This document shows, piece after piece, positions 1 through 7,622 of a DNA stretch of 64,000 nucleotides. Under the pieces are notes generated by a model that was not told where the DNA came from, made no database searches, and worked only from the letters and a program-made list of their open reading frames with translations. Source of the stretch: Pantoea phytobeneficialis. GTDB lineage: Bacteria > Pseudomonadota > Gammaproteobacteria > Enterobacterales > Enterobacteriaceae. The stretch spans positions 196,019 through 260,018 of the forward strand of contig NZ_CP024637.1 of the NCBI RefSeq assembly GCF_009728735.1. Direction: 5' to 3'. Each line of letters starts with the position of its first letter. Within the stretch, counting starts at the first letter, position 1. The position numbers were made by a program, and so were the translations under genes.

Positions 1-1
1 G

Positions 2-193
2 CATCAGCGGGTGCGGGAGGATCACTGGCTGCATCTGTATGGTGATCCTGCCAGCGCTGCGGGCCAGGTGATTAAGCAGGCGCTGGTGGAAGGCTTCTGG
101 CCAGCGGATGCAGACTGGCGCGCGCTGGTGGCGTTTCGTACTCAGCAGATTTTTCTGCGAGGCTGGCGTGCGCTGAATACATCATTAACATGA
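2..193 (+). CDS. C-terminal fragment of a probable DUF2817 (M14-like peptidase) protein
   Basis: The reading frame is open from the window edge and ends at a TGA at 191-193, leaving about 63 residues. The remnant contains REDHWLHLYGDP and then an alternating hydrophobic/acidic stretch ending in a Trp-Arg rich tail. I recall this kind of C-terminus from DUF2817 proteins, which are zinc carboxypeptidase-like, but no catalytic motif lies in the visible part. The gene is truncated only by the window boundary, and a REP-type palindrome follows its stop codon directly. The family assignment is tentative; the existence of the coding frame is more secure. Confidence 0.45.
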   Translation, partial: HQRVREDHWLHLYGDPASAAGQVIKQALVEGFWPADADWRALVAFRTQQIFLRGWRALNTSLT

Positions 194-202
194 TGATTTC
201 CC

Positions 203-276
203 CGTAGCGGCGTGATTTATCGCGCAATGCTGTGCACGATGCAGGAAAAAGCCGCGCGATAAATCGCGCCGCTACG
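203..276. repeat. REP-type palindromic element, complete pair (copy 1)
   Basis: Two 23-bp arms (203-225 and 254-276) face each other. Each carries a GTAG tetranucleotide and an internal near-palindrome GCGCGAT-AA-ATCGCGC, with one G-to-T change in the left arm. GTAG followed by a hairpin is the pattern of REP sequences mobilised by RAYT transposases. It lies between two genes that converge here. Confidence 0.85.
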
Positions 277-290
277 CAAGGGGTATCGGT

Positions 291-1064
291 TTATAACCGT
301 CCGTAAAACGTCATACGCGCGGTTTCCGACAAGGCAATCCCTGGGGCGGTGTTATAAGCCAGCACCGCCAACATACGCGTTACCTCACCTTCGGTTGGCG
401 TGACACGATGCAGTGAATTGCGACCACGGAACAGCACCAGATCGCCAGCGTCAATCGCCAGCGCATCCACCGGTTGACGTTGATCCAGCACGGCGGCAAC
501 GCCGTCATAGTTCATCTCACCGGCATCGGCGTCGCGCAGATCTTTCACGTACTGGAACACGCCGCCCGCCAGCGGTTTCTGCACCAGCAGCGTGATGGCA
601 AACGACGAATTATCGAAGTGCCAGCCTAACTCCTGGCCGTGTGGCGCGTAGTGCAGGTTGATGGATGACAGCGGATCGGCATAAGGATAGAGCGCCGCTT
701 CGCCCAATACATCGCATAAAAACGACTGGAACAGCGCATCATTGTAAAGCAGACGCAGGGGGGAATCCGCCTTAATGGCATCATCGGTGATACAGCCTTT
801 GGTACTGATGACATCACGATTGCGGGGATGATCGGCACTCAATGCCTCATCAGGCTTCATCAGATAGACGTTATGTTTGCTGACGGTATGGTAAGCCAGA
901 TGGCGCTGGGCGTTACCTTCCTCAATGATCGCCTGTAGAGCGGCGGGCTGTAAAAATTGACGTAACACCAGCGCACCTTGCTGGTTGAGCTGCGTGCGAC
1001 AGCGTTCACGCCAGTTGTGATCGGCCAGCGGATGCAGGTCCAGACGTATCAGAGACTCAGACAT
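291..1064 (-). CDS. 2-oxoglutarate/Fe(II) oxygenase, HalD/ArpA-like
   Basis: A 257-residue cytoplasmic enzyme if started at the ATG at 1064 (MSESL); an upstream in-frame extension is less likely. The double-stranded beta-helix metal triad is visible: H149 and D151 in GWHFD, distal H219 in SLHRV, and R230, which should bind the 2-oxoglutarate carboxylate. The stretch from GWHFD through FAITLLVQ to GGVF is typical of the HalD/BesD/ArpA group, which acts on free amino acids or small metabolites. The Asp of HxD is retained, so hydroxylation rather than halogenation is expected. A LysR gene is transcribed divergently from the adjacent start and may control it. The substrate cannot be read from sequence. 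Confidence 0.8.
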   Translation of the reverse strand: MSESLIRLDLHPLADHNWRERCRTQLNQQGALVLRQFLQPAALQAIIEEGNAQRHLAYHTVSKHNVYLMKPDEALSADHPRNRDVISTKGCITDDAIKADSPLRLLYNDALFQSFLCDVLGEAALYPYADPLSSINLHYAPHGQELGWHFDNSSFAITLLVQKPLAGGVFQYVKDLRDADAGEMNYDGVAAVLDQRQPVDALAIDAGDLVLFRGRNSLHRVTPTEGEVTRMLAVLAYNTAPGIALSETARMTFYGRL

Positions 1065-1163
1065 AGCAACAATTCTCATCATTAGCAGGTGTAATGTTAC
1101 TCTAGCTGCGGCCTGCATAGCTGTGTAACGATAAATACTTAATACCCTGATAAGGAAGCCTTA

Positions 1164-2075
1164 ATGCCTGCACAATCGCCGCGTTTGCCGAAAATCAGCG
1201 TCATCCAGTCATTCAAAGTGGCGGCCGAATTAGGCAGCCTGGCAAAAGCGGCTGCGCAGCTGGCGTTAACCCCGGCGGCGGTCAGCCAGCAGATTCGCCA
1301 ACTGGAAGAACAGTTGGGCAGTGCGCTGTTTCTGCGCACACAAACTGGGGTGATGCTGACCGACACCGGCAAAGAGTATTTGCGCTATGTCACGGAAGCA
1401 TTTGATATTTTGCATCTCGGTCAGCAAAACATTCGCCATGCTGCTGTTGCCCCCAGACTGACGGTTTATGCGTTGCCAGCCCTGGCATCGAAATGGTTAT
1501 TACCGCACCTGGCTGACTGGCGCGCCCACTGCCCGGATATCGATCTCTCGCTCCACGGCACCCACGCGCAAGTGGATTTCACCGCCATACCTGCCGATTT
1601 TGTCATTTGTTTTGGTGAAGACCGTTATCCGCAATTGGATAAGCAATGGCTGTTTCATGACGAGGTACTGCCCGTCGCCAGCCCGGCGCTCTTGCAGCAT
1701 TATGCCGCGGCTGACATCTTCAGCCACGCGCCGTTGATCCATCTCGACTGGGGCAATGAGGGGCGTTTTCTGCCGGACTGGCGTAGCTGGTTTCAGGCAA
1801 AAGGCAGGATAGAACCGACACCACAACCGGCGTTTAGCTTTAACCTGACCTCGCTGGCGATTGATGCCGCAGTGGCCGGTGCCGGATTGCTACTGGGACA
1901 GCGTCGCCTGATCGCCGCTGAACTGGCTCGCGGCGAACTGGTGGTGATTGACGAACTGAGTCTGCCTCTCAGTAAACCGTACTTCCTCGCCTGGCCGCAG
2001 CGCACCCTGAGCCAACCCGGGAGCGAAGCCATGATTGGCTGGTTGCGTGAGTTGGGGGCGACGGTCAGTCAGTGA
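1164..2075 (+). CDS. LysR-family transcriptional regulator (GcvA-like)
   Basis: 303 residues, the usual LysR length. The N-terminal winged helix-turn-helix is clear at about residues 10-65 (KVAAELGSLAKAAAQLALTP, then AVSQQIRQLEEQLG), followed by a helical linker and a periplasmic-binding-protein-like effector domain. The TPAAVSQQI recognition helix is of the GcvA/AmpR type. It diverges from the 2-oxoglutarate oxygenase gene across about 100 bp, the classic arrangement for LysR control of a neighbour. Its last codons overlap the remnant of an amidinotransferase/deiminase-like gene on the other strand. The effector is unknown. Confidence 0.85.
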   Translation: MPAQSPRLPKISVIQSFKVAAELGSLAKAAAQLALTPAAVSQQIRQLEEQLGSALFLRTQTGVMLTDTGKEYLRYVTEAFDILHLGQQNIRHAAVAPRLTVYALPALASKWLLPHLADWRAHCPDIDLSLHGTHAQVDFTAIPADFVICFGEDRYPQLDKQWLFHDEVLPVASPALLQHYAAADIFSHAPLIHLDWGNEGRFLPDWRSWFQAKGRIEPTPQPAFSFNLTSLAIDAAVAGAGLLLGQRRLIAAELARGELVVIDELSLPLSKPYFLAWPQRTLSQPGSEAMIGWLRELGATVSQ

Positions 2076-2177
2076 TCTTTGGCGCGAAAATTTCCGCCAG
2101 CATACAACGCGCACCCCCGCCACCGTGTTGCTCAATCACCGCAATCGGGGCGCGTACGATGTGCGCGTAGGGCGCTG
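2065..2177 (-). pseudogene. 3' remnant of an arginine-deiminase/CtlX-like gene
   Basis: Directly downstream of the agmatinase-like gene, one minus-strand frame is open for about 36 codons to a TGA at 2065-2067. It encodes a C-terminus containing IAVIEQHGGGGARCMLAEIF. The GGG-x-RCM-AEIF motif with its cysteine is the catalytic C-terminal end of the guanidine-modifying superfamily (CtlX-type citrulline-related hydrolases, dimethylargininase and relatives). No start codon or upstream domain is present: the preceding bases are already agmatinase coding sequence. This looks like what remains after an internal deletion, and it also runs into the 3' end of the LysR gene. Being next to an arginase-family enzyme fits a former guanidino-compound operon. 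Confidence 0.7.
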
Positions 2178-3065
2178 CTAAGGGTTCTGGCTGCCGTACA
2201 CCGCGAAGGTAAAGGCCAGATACGCGGCCAGCGTGGAGGTCATATCACCGACATCTTTGGTTGGATTGACTTCCGTAATCGCCATCGCCGCACAATGGGG
2301 AGCCAACATACTCACCATCTGCAATGCCTGATCCGAGGTAATACCGCCCGGTTCGTGCGCACCTGCACCTGGCGCATAAGCCGGATCGACCGAATCAATA
2401 TCGAAGGAAAGGAAAATATGATCGGCGTTTTTCACCCGTTCCAACGCACGTCGTACCGTCTCTTCCGGGCCGATTTTCAGCACTTCGCGGGCGCTGAGGT
2501 GGATCAGGTCGTTGTCGTGTTTAAATTTGCCGGAAGCCGGGAAGTTGAAATGCCGTTCACACAGTTGAATACAATCGGTGGGGGCGATGCGTTCCAGCTC
2601 CAGTGAACGGCGCATACCACTCGACTGGCTGTGGCGACCTTGCATGTCGCTCTCGTCCATCAGATCGAGATGCGCGTCAAAATGGATAATGCCGATACGG
2701 CCCGGCAGCGCATCATGCACACCCTGTGCCACCGGGAACAGCAGGCTATCGTCGCCGCCGATCATAATGGGAACCCGGCCAGCCGCAATGGACGCCATTA
2801 CGGACGTGCGGGTCGCGGCAAAGGTTTTCAGGGTATAGCTGGGCACCACCGCCACATCCCCGCGATCCACCAGCAATTGCTCGCCCACCGTCATTTCACT
2901 GTCCGTTTCCAGACAATACACTTTTCCCTGCTGAATACGCATGTTGATCCAGCGTGCGCACTCGCGCACTTTGGCCGGTGCATAACGTGATCCCGGCCAG
3001 CCTAATGTGGCTTCTCCGTCAAAAGGGATACCCCACAAATCAAATTGTCGTGTGTTTGTTGTCAT
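2178..3065 (-). CDS. Arginase/agmatinase-family ureohydrolase with altered first metal motif
   Basis: 295 residues, ureohydrolase fold. Motifs in order: GGDDS at 103-107, FDAHLD at 129-134, and SFDIDSVDP at 220-228. These match the GGDHS, FDAHxD and SFDxDxxDP blocks that hold the binuclear manganese centre of arginases, agmatinases and guanidino-acid hydrolases. The first block has Asp106 where most members have the metal-binding His. A good ribosome site (CGAGGAAA) precedes the ATG. It is the last gene of an operon with an XRE-cupin regulator, a binding protein and two polar amino-acid permeases, so the substrate is probably an imported guanidino compound. Which one, and whether the Asp changes metal use, is not known. 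Confidence 0.8.
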   Translation of the reverse strand: MTTNTRQFDLWGIPFDGEATLGWPGSRYAPAKVRECARWINMRIQQGKVYCLETDSEMTVGEQLLVDRGDVAVVPSYTLKTFAATRTSVMASIAAGRVPIMIGGDDSLLFPVAQGVHDALPGRIGIIHFDAHLDLMDESDMQGRHSQSSGMRRSLELERIAPTDCIQLCERHFNFPASGKFKHDNDLIHLSAREVLKIGPEETVRRALERVKNADHIFLSFDIDSVDPAYAPGAGAHEPGGITSDQALQMVSMLAPHCAAMAITEVNPTKDVGDMTSTLAAYLAFTFAVYGSQNP

Positions 3066-3082
3066 ATTTTCCTCGATCCAGA

Positions 3083-3775
3083 TTAACTACGCTTACCGTT
3101 GAGATAACCTGCGTAGCGTTTTTCAAAATAGCGGAATGCCATTACCAGAATCAGTGTCAGCACCAGATAAATTGCTCCAGCGGTGACATAGGGTTCAAAC
3201 TGAATGTAATAATTCAGGCTGATATTACGCGCCACTCCAGTCACCTCCATTAATGTCACCGTGCTTGCCAGCGAGGTGGCGTGCAACATCATGATGGTTT
3301 CATTGCCATATAAGGAAAGTGAACGGCTTAACATCGCCGGAAATAATATTCTTCGCGCCAGTGTCGGGTAACTCATGCCGAACGCTTTAGCTGCTTCAAT
3401 TTCCCCTGTCGGCAAGTGACGCAAACCGCCTGCGAATATTTCCGTTGTATAGGCGGCGGTATTAAGGACAAACGCCAGTAATACACAAACCAGTGGGCTG
3501 GAGAGCCACGGCCAGAGAAAACTGGCACGTAATAAATCAAACTGCGCCAGACCGTAATAAATCAAAAACAACTGGATTAATAACGGTGTCCCGCGAAAAG
3601 CGGTGGTGTAGAGAAAAATCAGCCAGCGCACAGGACGTGGTGCGCTGTCACGCGCCAGTGCCAGCAGCACCGAAATGACAAAGGCAATGACCAGCGATAC
3701 CCCGGTAAGCAGCAGGGTTAGCGCGGTACCGTGCAGGTACATCGCAAGGTTATCGGCAATAATATCCCAGCTCAT
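3083..3775 (-). CDS. Polar amino-acid ABC transporter permease (HisM/ArtM-like)
   Basis: 230 residues with about five hydrophobic helices. The EAA loop is visible at GEIEAAKAFGMSY, the site where the transport ATPase would dock. The family (HisMQ/GlnP/ArtM type) forms a heterodimeric channel for amino acids in the inner membrane. The start overlaps the stop of the upstream permease by 4 bp and is preceded by GGAGG, so the pair is translationally coupled. The gene belongs to the operon that ends with the arginase-family enzyme. No ATPase gene is present in this operon. Confidence 0.85.
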   Translation of the reverse strand: MSWDIIADNLAMYLHGTALTLLLTGVSLVIAFVISVLLALARDSAPRPVRWLIFLYTTAFRGTPLLIQLFLIYYGLAQFDLLRASFLWPWLSSPLVCVLLAFVLNTAAYTTEIFAGGLRHLPTGEIEAAKAFGMSYPTLARRILFPAMLSRSLSLYGNETIMMLHATSLASTVTLMEVTGVARNISLNYYIQFEPYVTAGAIYLVLTLILVMAFRYFEKRYAGYLNGKRS

Positions 3776-4461
3776 GGATTACCTCCACGGACCACCAGCG
3801 CGTAACGCTGGCTGATACGGTGCAACGCCGCCACTGACAGCAGGGTAACGGCGAGATAAAACCCGGCCGCCAGCAGATAGAAGGTAAAAGGTTTACCGGT
3901 GGACTCCGCCGCCCCTTTGGCGCTAAACATGATGTCCTGCAACCCGAGTAACGATGCCAGTGCAGTCGCCTTAACCAGCACCAACCAGTTATTGGTAAAG
4001 CCGGGTAAGGCAAGGCGAATTAATTGCGGCAAAAGAATCCGCAAGAAAATGGCGCGGTGGGTAAAACCAAATGCCTGAGCGGCTTCAATTTCACCGTGGG
4101 GAATAATGGTTAACGCGTAGCGAAATGTTTCCGTCATATAAGCGCCAAAAATAAACCCCAGGGTAATCAGGCAGGCAATAAAAGGGCTGAACTCGATGGA
4201 GTAATTCAGCCCGACGCTTTCCAGTCCACTATTTAACAGGGCGGGTACGCTGTAAAAAACCAACAGCATCAGCACTAAATCTGGAATACCGCGAGCCAGC
4301 AGGGTATAAGGCGTGACAATCGCCTTCACCCAGCGAATGCCGGATTGTTTTCCCAGTGCGCCCAGCAGTCCGAGAATGACAGATAATAACAGCGAGGCAA
4401 ACGCCAGTTGCAGCGAAACCCATCCCGCATTCAGGACCATTAAATAGTAATTACCCGACAT
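3772..4461 (-). CDS. Polar amino-acid ABC transporter permease (HisQ-like)
   Basis: 229 residues, five predicted membrane helices, with the EAA loop GEIEAAQAFGFTH for the ATPase contact. It is the partner of the following permease: the two are similar in length, belong to the same family and overlap by 4 bp. Together with the binding protein just upstream it should import a cationic or guanidino amino acid, judging from the adjacent ureohydrolase. The five-base gap to the binding-protein stop shows co-transcription. Confidence 0.85.
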   Translation of the reverse strand: MSGNYYLMVLNAGWVSLQLAFASLLLSVILGLLGALGKQSGIRWVKAIVTPYTLLARGIPDLVLMLLVFYSVPALLNSGLESVGLNYSIEFSPFIACLITLGFIFGAYMTETFRYALTIIPHGEIEAAQAFGFTHRAIFLRILLPQLIRLALPGFTNNWLVLVKATALASLLGLQDIMFSAKGAAESTGKPFTFYLLAAGFYLAVTLLSVAALHRISQRYALVVRGGNP

Positions 4462-4466
4462 TGCCT

Positions 4467-5231
4467 TTACTCAGCTGAAAAATACTTCTTATTGAGTGCG
4501 TCCAGATCGCCATCGGCGCGAACTTTCGCCAGACCCTGATTAATCTTTTCGACCAGCGCGGTGTTTTTCTTATTCATGGCAATCCCGACCCCTTCGCCAA
4601 ATTCCGGTGCATCTTTACCTGTCAGGCGAGGGCCAACCAGTTGGTAATCTTTACCGTCATCTTTTTTCAGGAAACTATAAATAATCTGCGCTTCGTAACT
4701 CATAAAAATATCCGCCCGACCGGCGGTTAAATCGAGGTAGGGTGCGCTGCCGCCGTCATAACGTTTGATAGTGCTGCCTGGATAATGTTTGGTGACGTAA
4801 GTATCCATCGGCGTGCCAGTCTGGACGGCGATGACTTTGCCTTTCAATGCTTCCGGGCTGGTGTCGGTGACGGCGCCTTTTTTCGCGACAAAGCGGAACA
4901 CCGGATGATCGTAGATATCACTGAAGGCCATCACCCGGCGGCGAGCATCGGTAACGGTCAACTGCGAGATCAGCGCGTCATATTTGTTGTTCATCAGGCC
5001 GGGGATCATGCCGTCCCACGGGGCGCTGATGACATTGCAATCCAGCGCCGCCGCTTTGCAGATGGCGTGCATCAGGTCGACGTCATAACCCACCAGTTTG
5101 CCGCTGGCATCGATCGATTCAAACGGCGGGAAGGTGGCATCGGTGGCGATGGTGATCTTGCCGGGCGCGGCATATAACGACCCGGCCAGGCCCGCAGCAG
5201 CGAGGGCCAGCATCATTTTTGCTATTTTCAT
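4467..5231 (-). CDS. Amino-acid ABC transporter periplasmic binding protein (HisJ/ArtJ-like)
   Basis: 254 residues when started at the second of two tandem ATGs (5231), which lies 7 nt from AGAGGA; the ATG at 5234 is the alternative. The first 20 residues form a Sec signal peptide ending ...GSLYAA. The mature protein shows the family-3 solute-binding pattern: TFPPFESIDASGKLVGYDVD near the N-terminus, the ISAPWDGMIPGL hinge region, and the QTGTPMD loop. Members bind histidine, arginine, lysine, ornithine or opines. The context (two HisQM-type permeases, an arginase-family enzyme) suggests a guanidino or basic amino acid. Confidence 0.85.
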   Translation of the reverse strand: MKIAKMMLALAAAGLAGSLYAAPGKITIATDATFPPFESIDASGKLVGYDVDLMHAICKAAALDCNVISAPWDGMIPGLMNNKYDALISQLTVTDARRRVMAFSDIYDHPVFRFVAKKGAVTDTSPEALKGKVIAVQTGTPMDTYVTKHYPGSTIKRYDGGSAPYLDLTAGRADIFMSYEAQIIYSFLKKDDGKDYQLVGPRLTGKDAPEFGEGVGIAMNKKNTALVEKINQGLAKVRADGDLDALNKKYFSAE

Positions 5232-5292
5232 CATTATTCCTCTGGTGTGGTGGAAACGCGGATTAAAAAACAATGACAGACACAGGCACGCC

Positions 5293-5892
5293 TTAATTTC
5301 CCGACGGTGGTGGCACGATGACCCAAATGGCGGTACACATTTGGTCAGGGGAGATGTTGTGCCAGGTGTGGGGCAGTGACGGTTTAAAGGTGAGGGTGTC
5401 GCCTTTTGCCAGCAGGTAGCGCTGCTCCTCCACCACAATCTCCAGTTCACCGCTCAGCACATGTACCATATCGGCGGCAGCATTGAGGGTGTAAGGCTCC
5501 TCCCCGGAACCCCCTTGTGGATCGATCTCGGAGTACAGCACCATCATGTCGTCGTTGACGCCGCCGCTGATCAGATATTCCCGCATCTTTTCGCCCCCGA
5601 GGCTGATGGGCGTGCCTTTCCCGGCGGGCACGAAGCTGGTTGCGGGAGGATCGAACAGTTTGGCCGGGGTAATTCCGACCACTTCGCACACTTTAAGCAG
5701 GGTGGCGATGGATGCCTGGGTGACGTTGCGTTCCAGGCGGCTGATGAAGGACTTACTGACCCCGACTTTTTCCGCCACTTCCTCAATGCGCATTCCGCGT
5801 GCTTTACGCACCGCACGCAGGCGTATCCCGACATTGAAGTCTGCGCTATTATTTGCTTCCTGACCGTGATTATCCGCTTCGTCGTGTGACAT
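5293..5892 (-). CDS. XRE-family regulator with C-terminal cupin domain (PuuR-like)
   Basis: 199 residues. An XRE helix-turn-helix lies at about residues 22-78 (IEEVAEKVGVSKSFISRLER), followed by a one-domain cupin at about 110-195 with HVLSGELEIVV, KGDTLTFKP and PHTWHN. This is the architecture of PuuR-type regulators, which sense a small catabolite with the cupin and control amine or amino-acid catabolism. It stands first in the operon with the amino-acid importer and the arginase-family enzyme. Two inverted repeats built on GTTACCT/AGGTAAC lie just upstream of its start and are likely operators, suggesting autoregulation. Confidence 0.85.
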   Translation of the reverse strand: MSHDEADNHGQEANNSADFNVGIRLRAVRKARGMRIEEVAEKVGVSKSFISRLERNVTQASIATLLKVCEVVGITPAKLFDPPATSFVPAGKGTPISLGGEKMREYLISGGVNDDMMVLYSEIDPQGGSGEEPYTLNAAADMVHVLSGELEIVVEEQRYLLAKGDTLTFKPSLPHTWHNISPDQMCTAIWVIVPPPSGN

Positions 5893-5915
5893 ATTCTGAA
5901 CCTGAGTTGCGTATT

Positions 5916-6077
5916 AGGTAACTTTTTACCTTAAGCAAGGCGCATGCCAGAGGCGGGTTATTCGATAAATTCTGTGGCGATTAATCAGTAGTCAATTGAT
6001 CTGGCGAACTAATATTCTTTTTTCTGCTTTTCTCGCGCCGCGAACGTTTCACCGCAAAAAGTTACCTGACAGGTAAC
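5916..6077. promoter_or_regulatory. Two candidate operators for the XRE-cupin regulator
   Basis: Two inverted repeats share the same half-site. The first is AGGTAA-CTTT-TTACCT at 5916-5931. The second is GTTACCTG-A-CAGGTAAC at 6061-6077, perfect with 8-bp arms. They flank the region upstream of the XRE-cupin gene and also precede the divergent AraC gene. Assignment to the regulator is inferred from position. Confidence 0.5.
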
Positions 6078-6206
6078 AAGATCATTTTTGTGCACCTTCT
6101 GCACTAAAAGATGGCACAGCCCCAGCCACCGGACTGTTAGGGTTTTGGCTGCTGACGCCCCCCTGATATAGTGTCATCCTCATCGGCACACCTTTCAGGA
6201 GTCGTT

Positions 6207-7076
6207 ATGTCAGCCAGAAATATCAACGCCAGCAACCGCGACTGGGTTGATTTTCGCCGTGATGACGAAACCGGTGTCGAAAGTGTGAATGCGCATTTTT
6301 GCGGGCACGCTTACGATCCGCACGATCATGACGAGTTGCTGGTTGGCGTGACACAACAGGGGCTGCAACGCTTCAATTGCCACCGCGCGCTTCACACCAG
6401 CACGCCAGGCCGCTCGATCCTGATTGAGCCGGGTGCGGTGCATGATGGTCATGCGCCGGATACCGCAGGCTTCACCTATGTGATGCTTTATCTACCCCAG
6501 ACATGGGTGGCAGAGATGATGCAGCAACGTGGTCTTGGCAATATCGCCAACATCGAAGCCGCATTCCGCTCAACCCTTAATGATGATGCGCTCCTCGCCA
6601 GTGCCATTCAGCAGGCGTGGTATACCGTGCATCACGCGGAAGGGCGGTTGGCGCGCGACCAGGCACTGGATCATCTGCTGACGATGTTGTCCCGCCATCT
6701 TGATCCGCGCCCTGGTCAGCCGCGTTCGGCTGCGCTGGCGTCCATGCAGTTACTCCGCGACTATTTGCACGATTTTATGGCCGAGGATATCGGATTAGCG
6801 GACCTGTCACGCTTGTCAGGCATTGATCGATTCCGTCTGACACGCCAGTTCAAACAGGCTTTCGGGCAGTCTCCCCATGCGTATCTGGTGCGCCTGCGTC
6901 TGCGCAGCGCCCGTAATTTGTTGGCGCAGGGCATAGAGCCCGCCACGGTGGCGATGCAGGTAGGTTTTTCTGACCAGAGCCATCTTGGTCGCTGGTTCCA
7001 GCGAGCCTATCGCATGACACCTGCCTCTTATCAGCGTCAGTGCACAAACGTTCTAGATCGCCTGCCGCAAACTTGA
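6207..7076 (+). CDS. AraC-family transcriptional regulator with N-terminal cupin
   Basis: 289 residues from the ATG at 6207, which follows CAGGAG; upstream in-frame starts lack a ribosome site. The N-terminus is an AraC-type cupin sensor (HAYDPHDHDELL, then PGRSILIEPGAVHDGH). The C-terminal 100 residues hold two helix-turn-helix motifs: DLSRLSGIDRFRLTRQFKQA and the second around VAMQVGFSDQSHLGRWFQR. The HxxxHDxxE-type pattern is common in regulators of exporters or small detoxifying enzymes. A DUF2000 gene follows 39 bp downstream on the same strand and is the likely co-transcribed partner or target. Confidence 0.88.
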   Translation: MSARNINASNRDWVDFRRDDETGVESVNAHFCGHAYDPHDHDELLVGVTQQGLQRFNCHRALHTSTPGRSILIEPGAVHDGHAPDTAGFTYVMLYLPQTWVAEMMQQRGLGNIANIEAAFRSTLNDDALLASAIQQAWYTVHHAEGRLARDQALDHLLTMLSRHLDPRPGQPRSAALASMQLLRDYLHDFMAEDIGLADLSRLSGIDRFRLTRQFKQAFGQSPHAYLVRLRLRSARNLLAQGIEPATVAMQVGFSDQSHLGRWFQRAYRMTPASYQRQCTNVLDRLPQT

Positions 7077-7115
7077 CGATGATAGGGCTTTGACCCTAAC
7101 GGAGAGTTGTTGCAG

Positions 7116-7523
7116 ATGTTTGATACTAAAATCGCCCTGATCGTGCGTGATGATTTGGCAACCTGGCAGCGGTTAAATGTGGTGGCGTTTCTGGCGACCG
7201 GCATTGCCTCTGCGGCACCCGAGATGATGGGTGAGCCGTATGTGGATGCGCACGGGCGACCCTACGGCAACATGGCCGGGCAGCCGATGCTGATATTTGC
7301 CGGGGACTTGCCGGGTTTACAGCGCGCCCATCGTCAGGGGCTGGAGCGTGAATTAACGATTATCCCCTATGTCCACGCCATGTTTTCCACCGGCCATGAT
7401 GCGGCAAACCGCGAAGTGTTTTTGGCGCAGGACGCGGATAATCTGGACCTGGTGGGCATTGCCTTACGCGGGCCAAAGAAAGCCGTCGATAAAGCGATAA
7501 AGGGCTTATCGTTGCATAAATAA
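7116..7523 (+). CDS. DUF2000 family protein
   Basis: 135 residues from the ATG at 7116; TTG codons at 7107 and 7110 are in frame but closer than ideal to the GGAG. The sequence fits the DUF2000 family, a small PTH2-like alpha/beta fold often encoded next to AraC regulators: an N-terminal KIALIVRDDL strand, a central MAGQPMLIFAG segment, and a C-terminal LVGIALRGPKKAVDKAIKGL. No enzymatic role is established for the family. It ends 33 bp before a convergent terminator-like hairpin. Confidence 0.75.
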   Translation: MFDTKIALIVRDDLATWQRLNVVAFLATGIASAAPEMMGEPYVDAHGRPYGNMAGQPMLIFAGDLPGLQRAHRQGLERELTIIPYVHAMFSTGHDAANREVFLAQDADNLDLVGIALRGPKKAVDKAIKGLSLHK

Positions 7524-7555
7524 TTGGGCCACACGATTTACTTAACAGGAAAATA

Positions 7556-7580
7556 ACCCATACGCCTTTGAGCTATGGGT
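7556..7580. terminator. Probable terminator between convergent genes
   Basis: Perfect 7-bp stem ACCCATA/TATGGGT with an 11-nt loop. On the minus strand the stem is followed by TATTTTCC, fitting the end of the amidase transcript; on the plus strand by a weaker CTTATTGCTTG. Confidence 0.5.
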
Positions 7581-7622
7581 CTTATTGCTTGTTATTAAAG
7601 GTCATATCTTGTCGATGTTAAG

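Noticed and set aside
291..1064. Amino-acid halogenase (BesD/HalD)
   Set aside because: The iron-binding HxD is intact, whereas halogenases have Gly or Ala instead of Asp.
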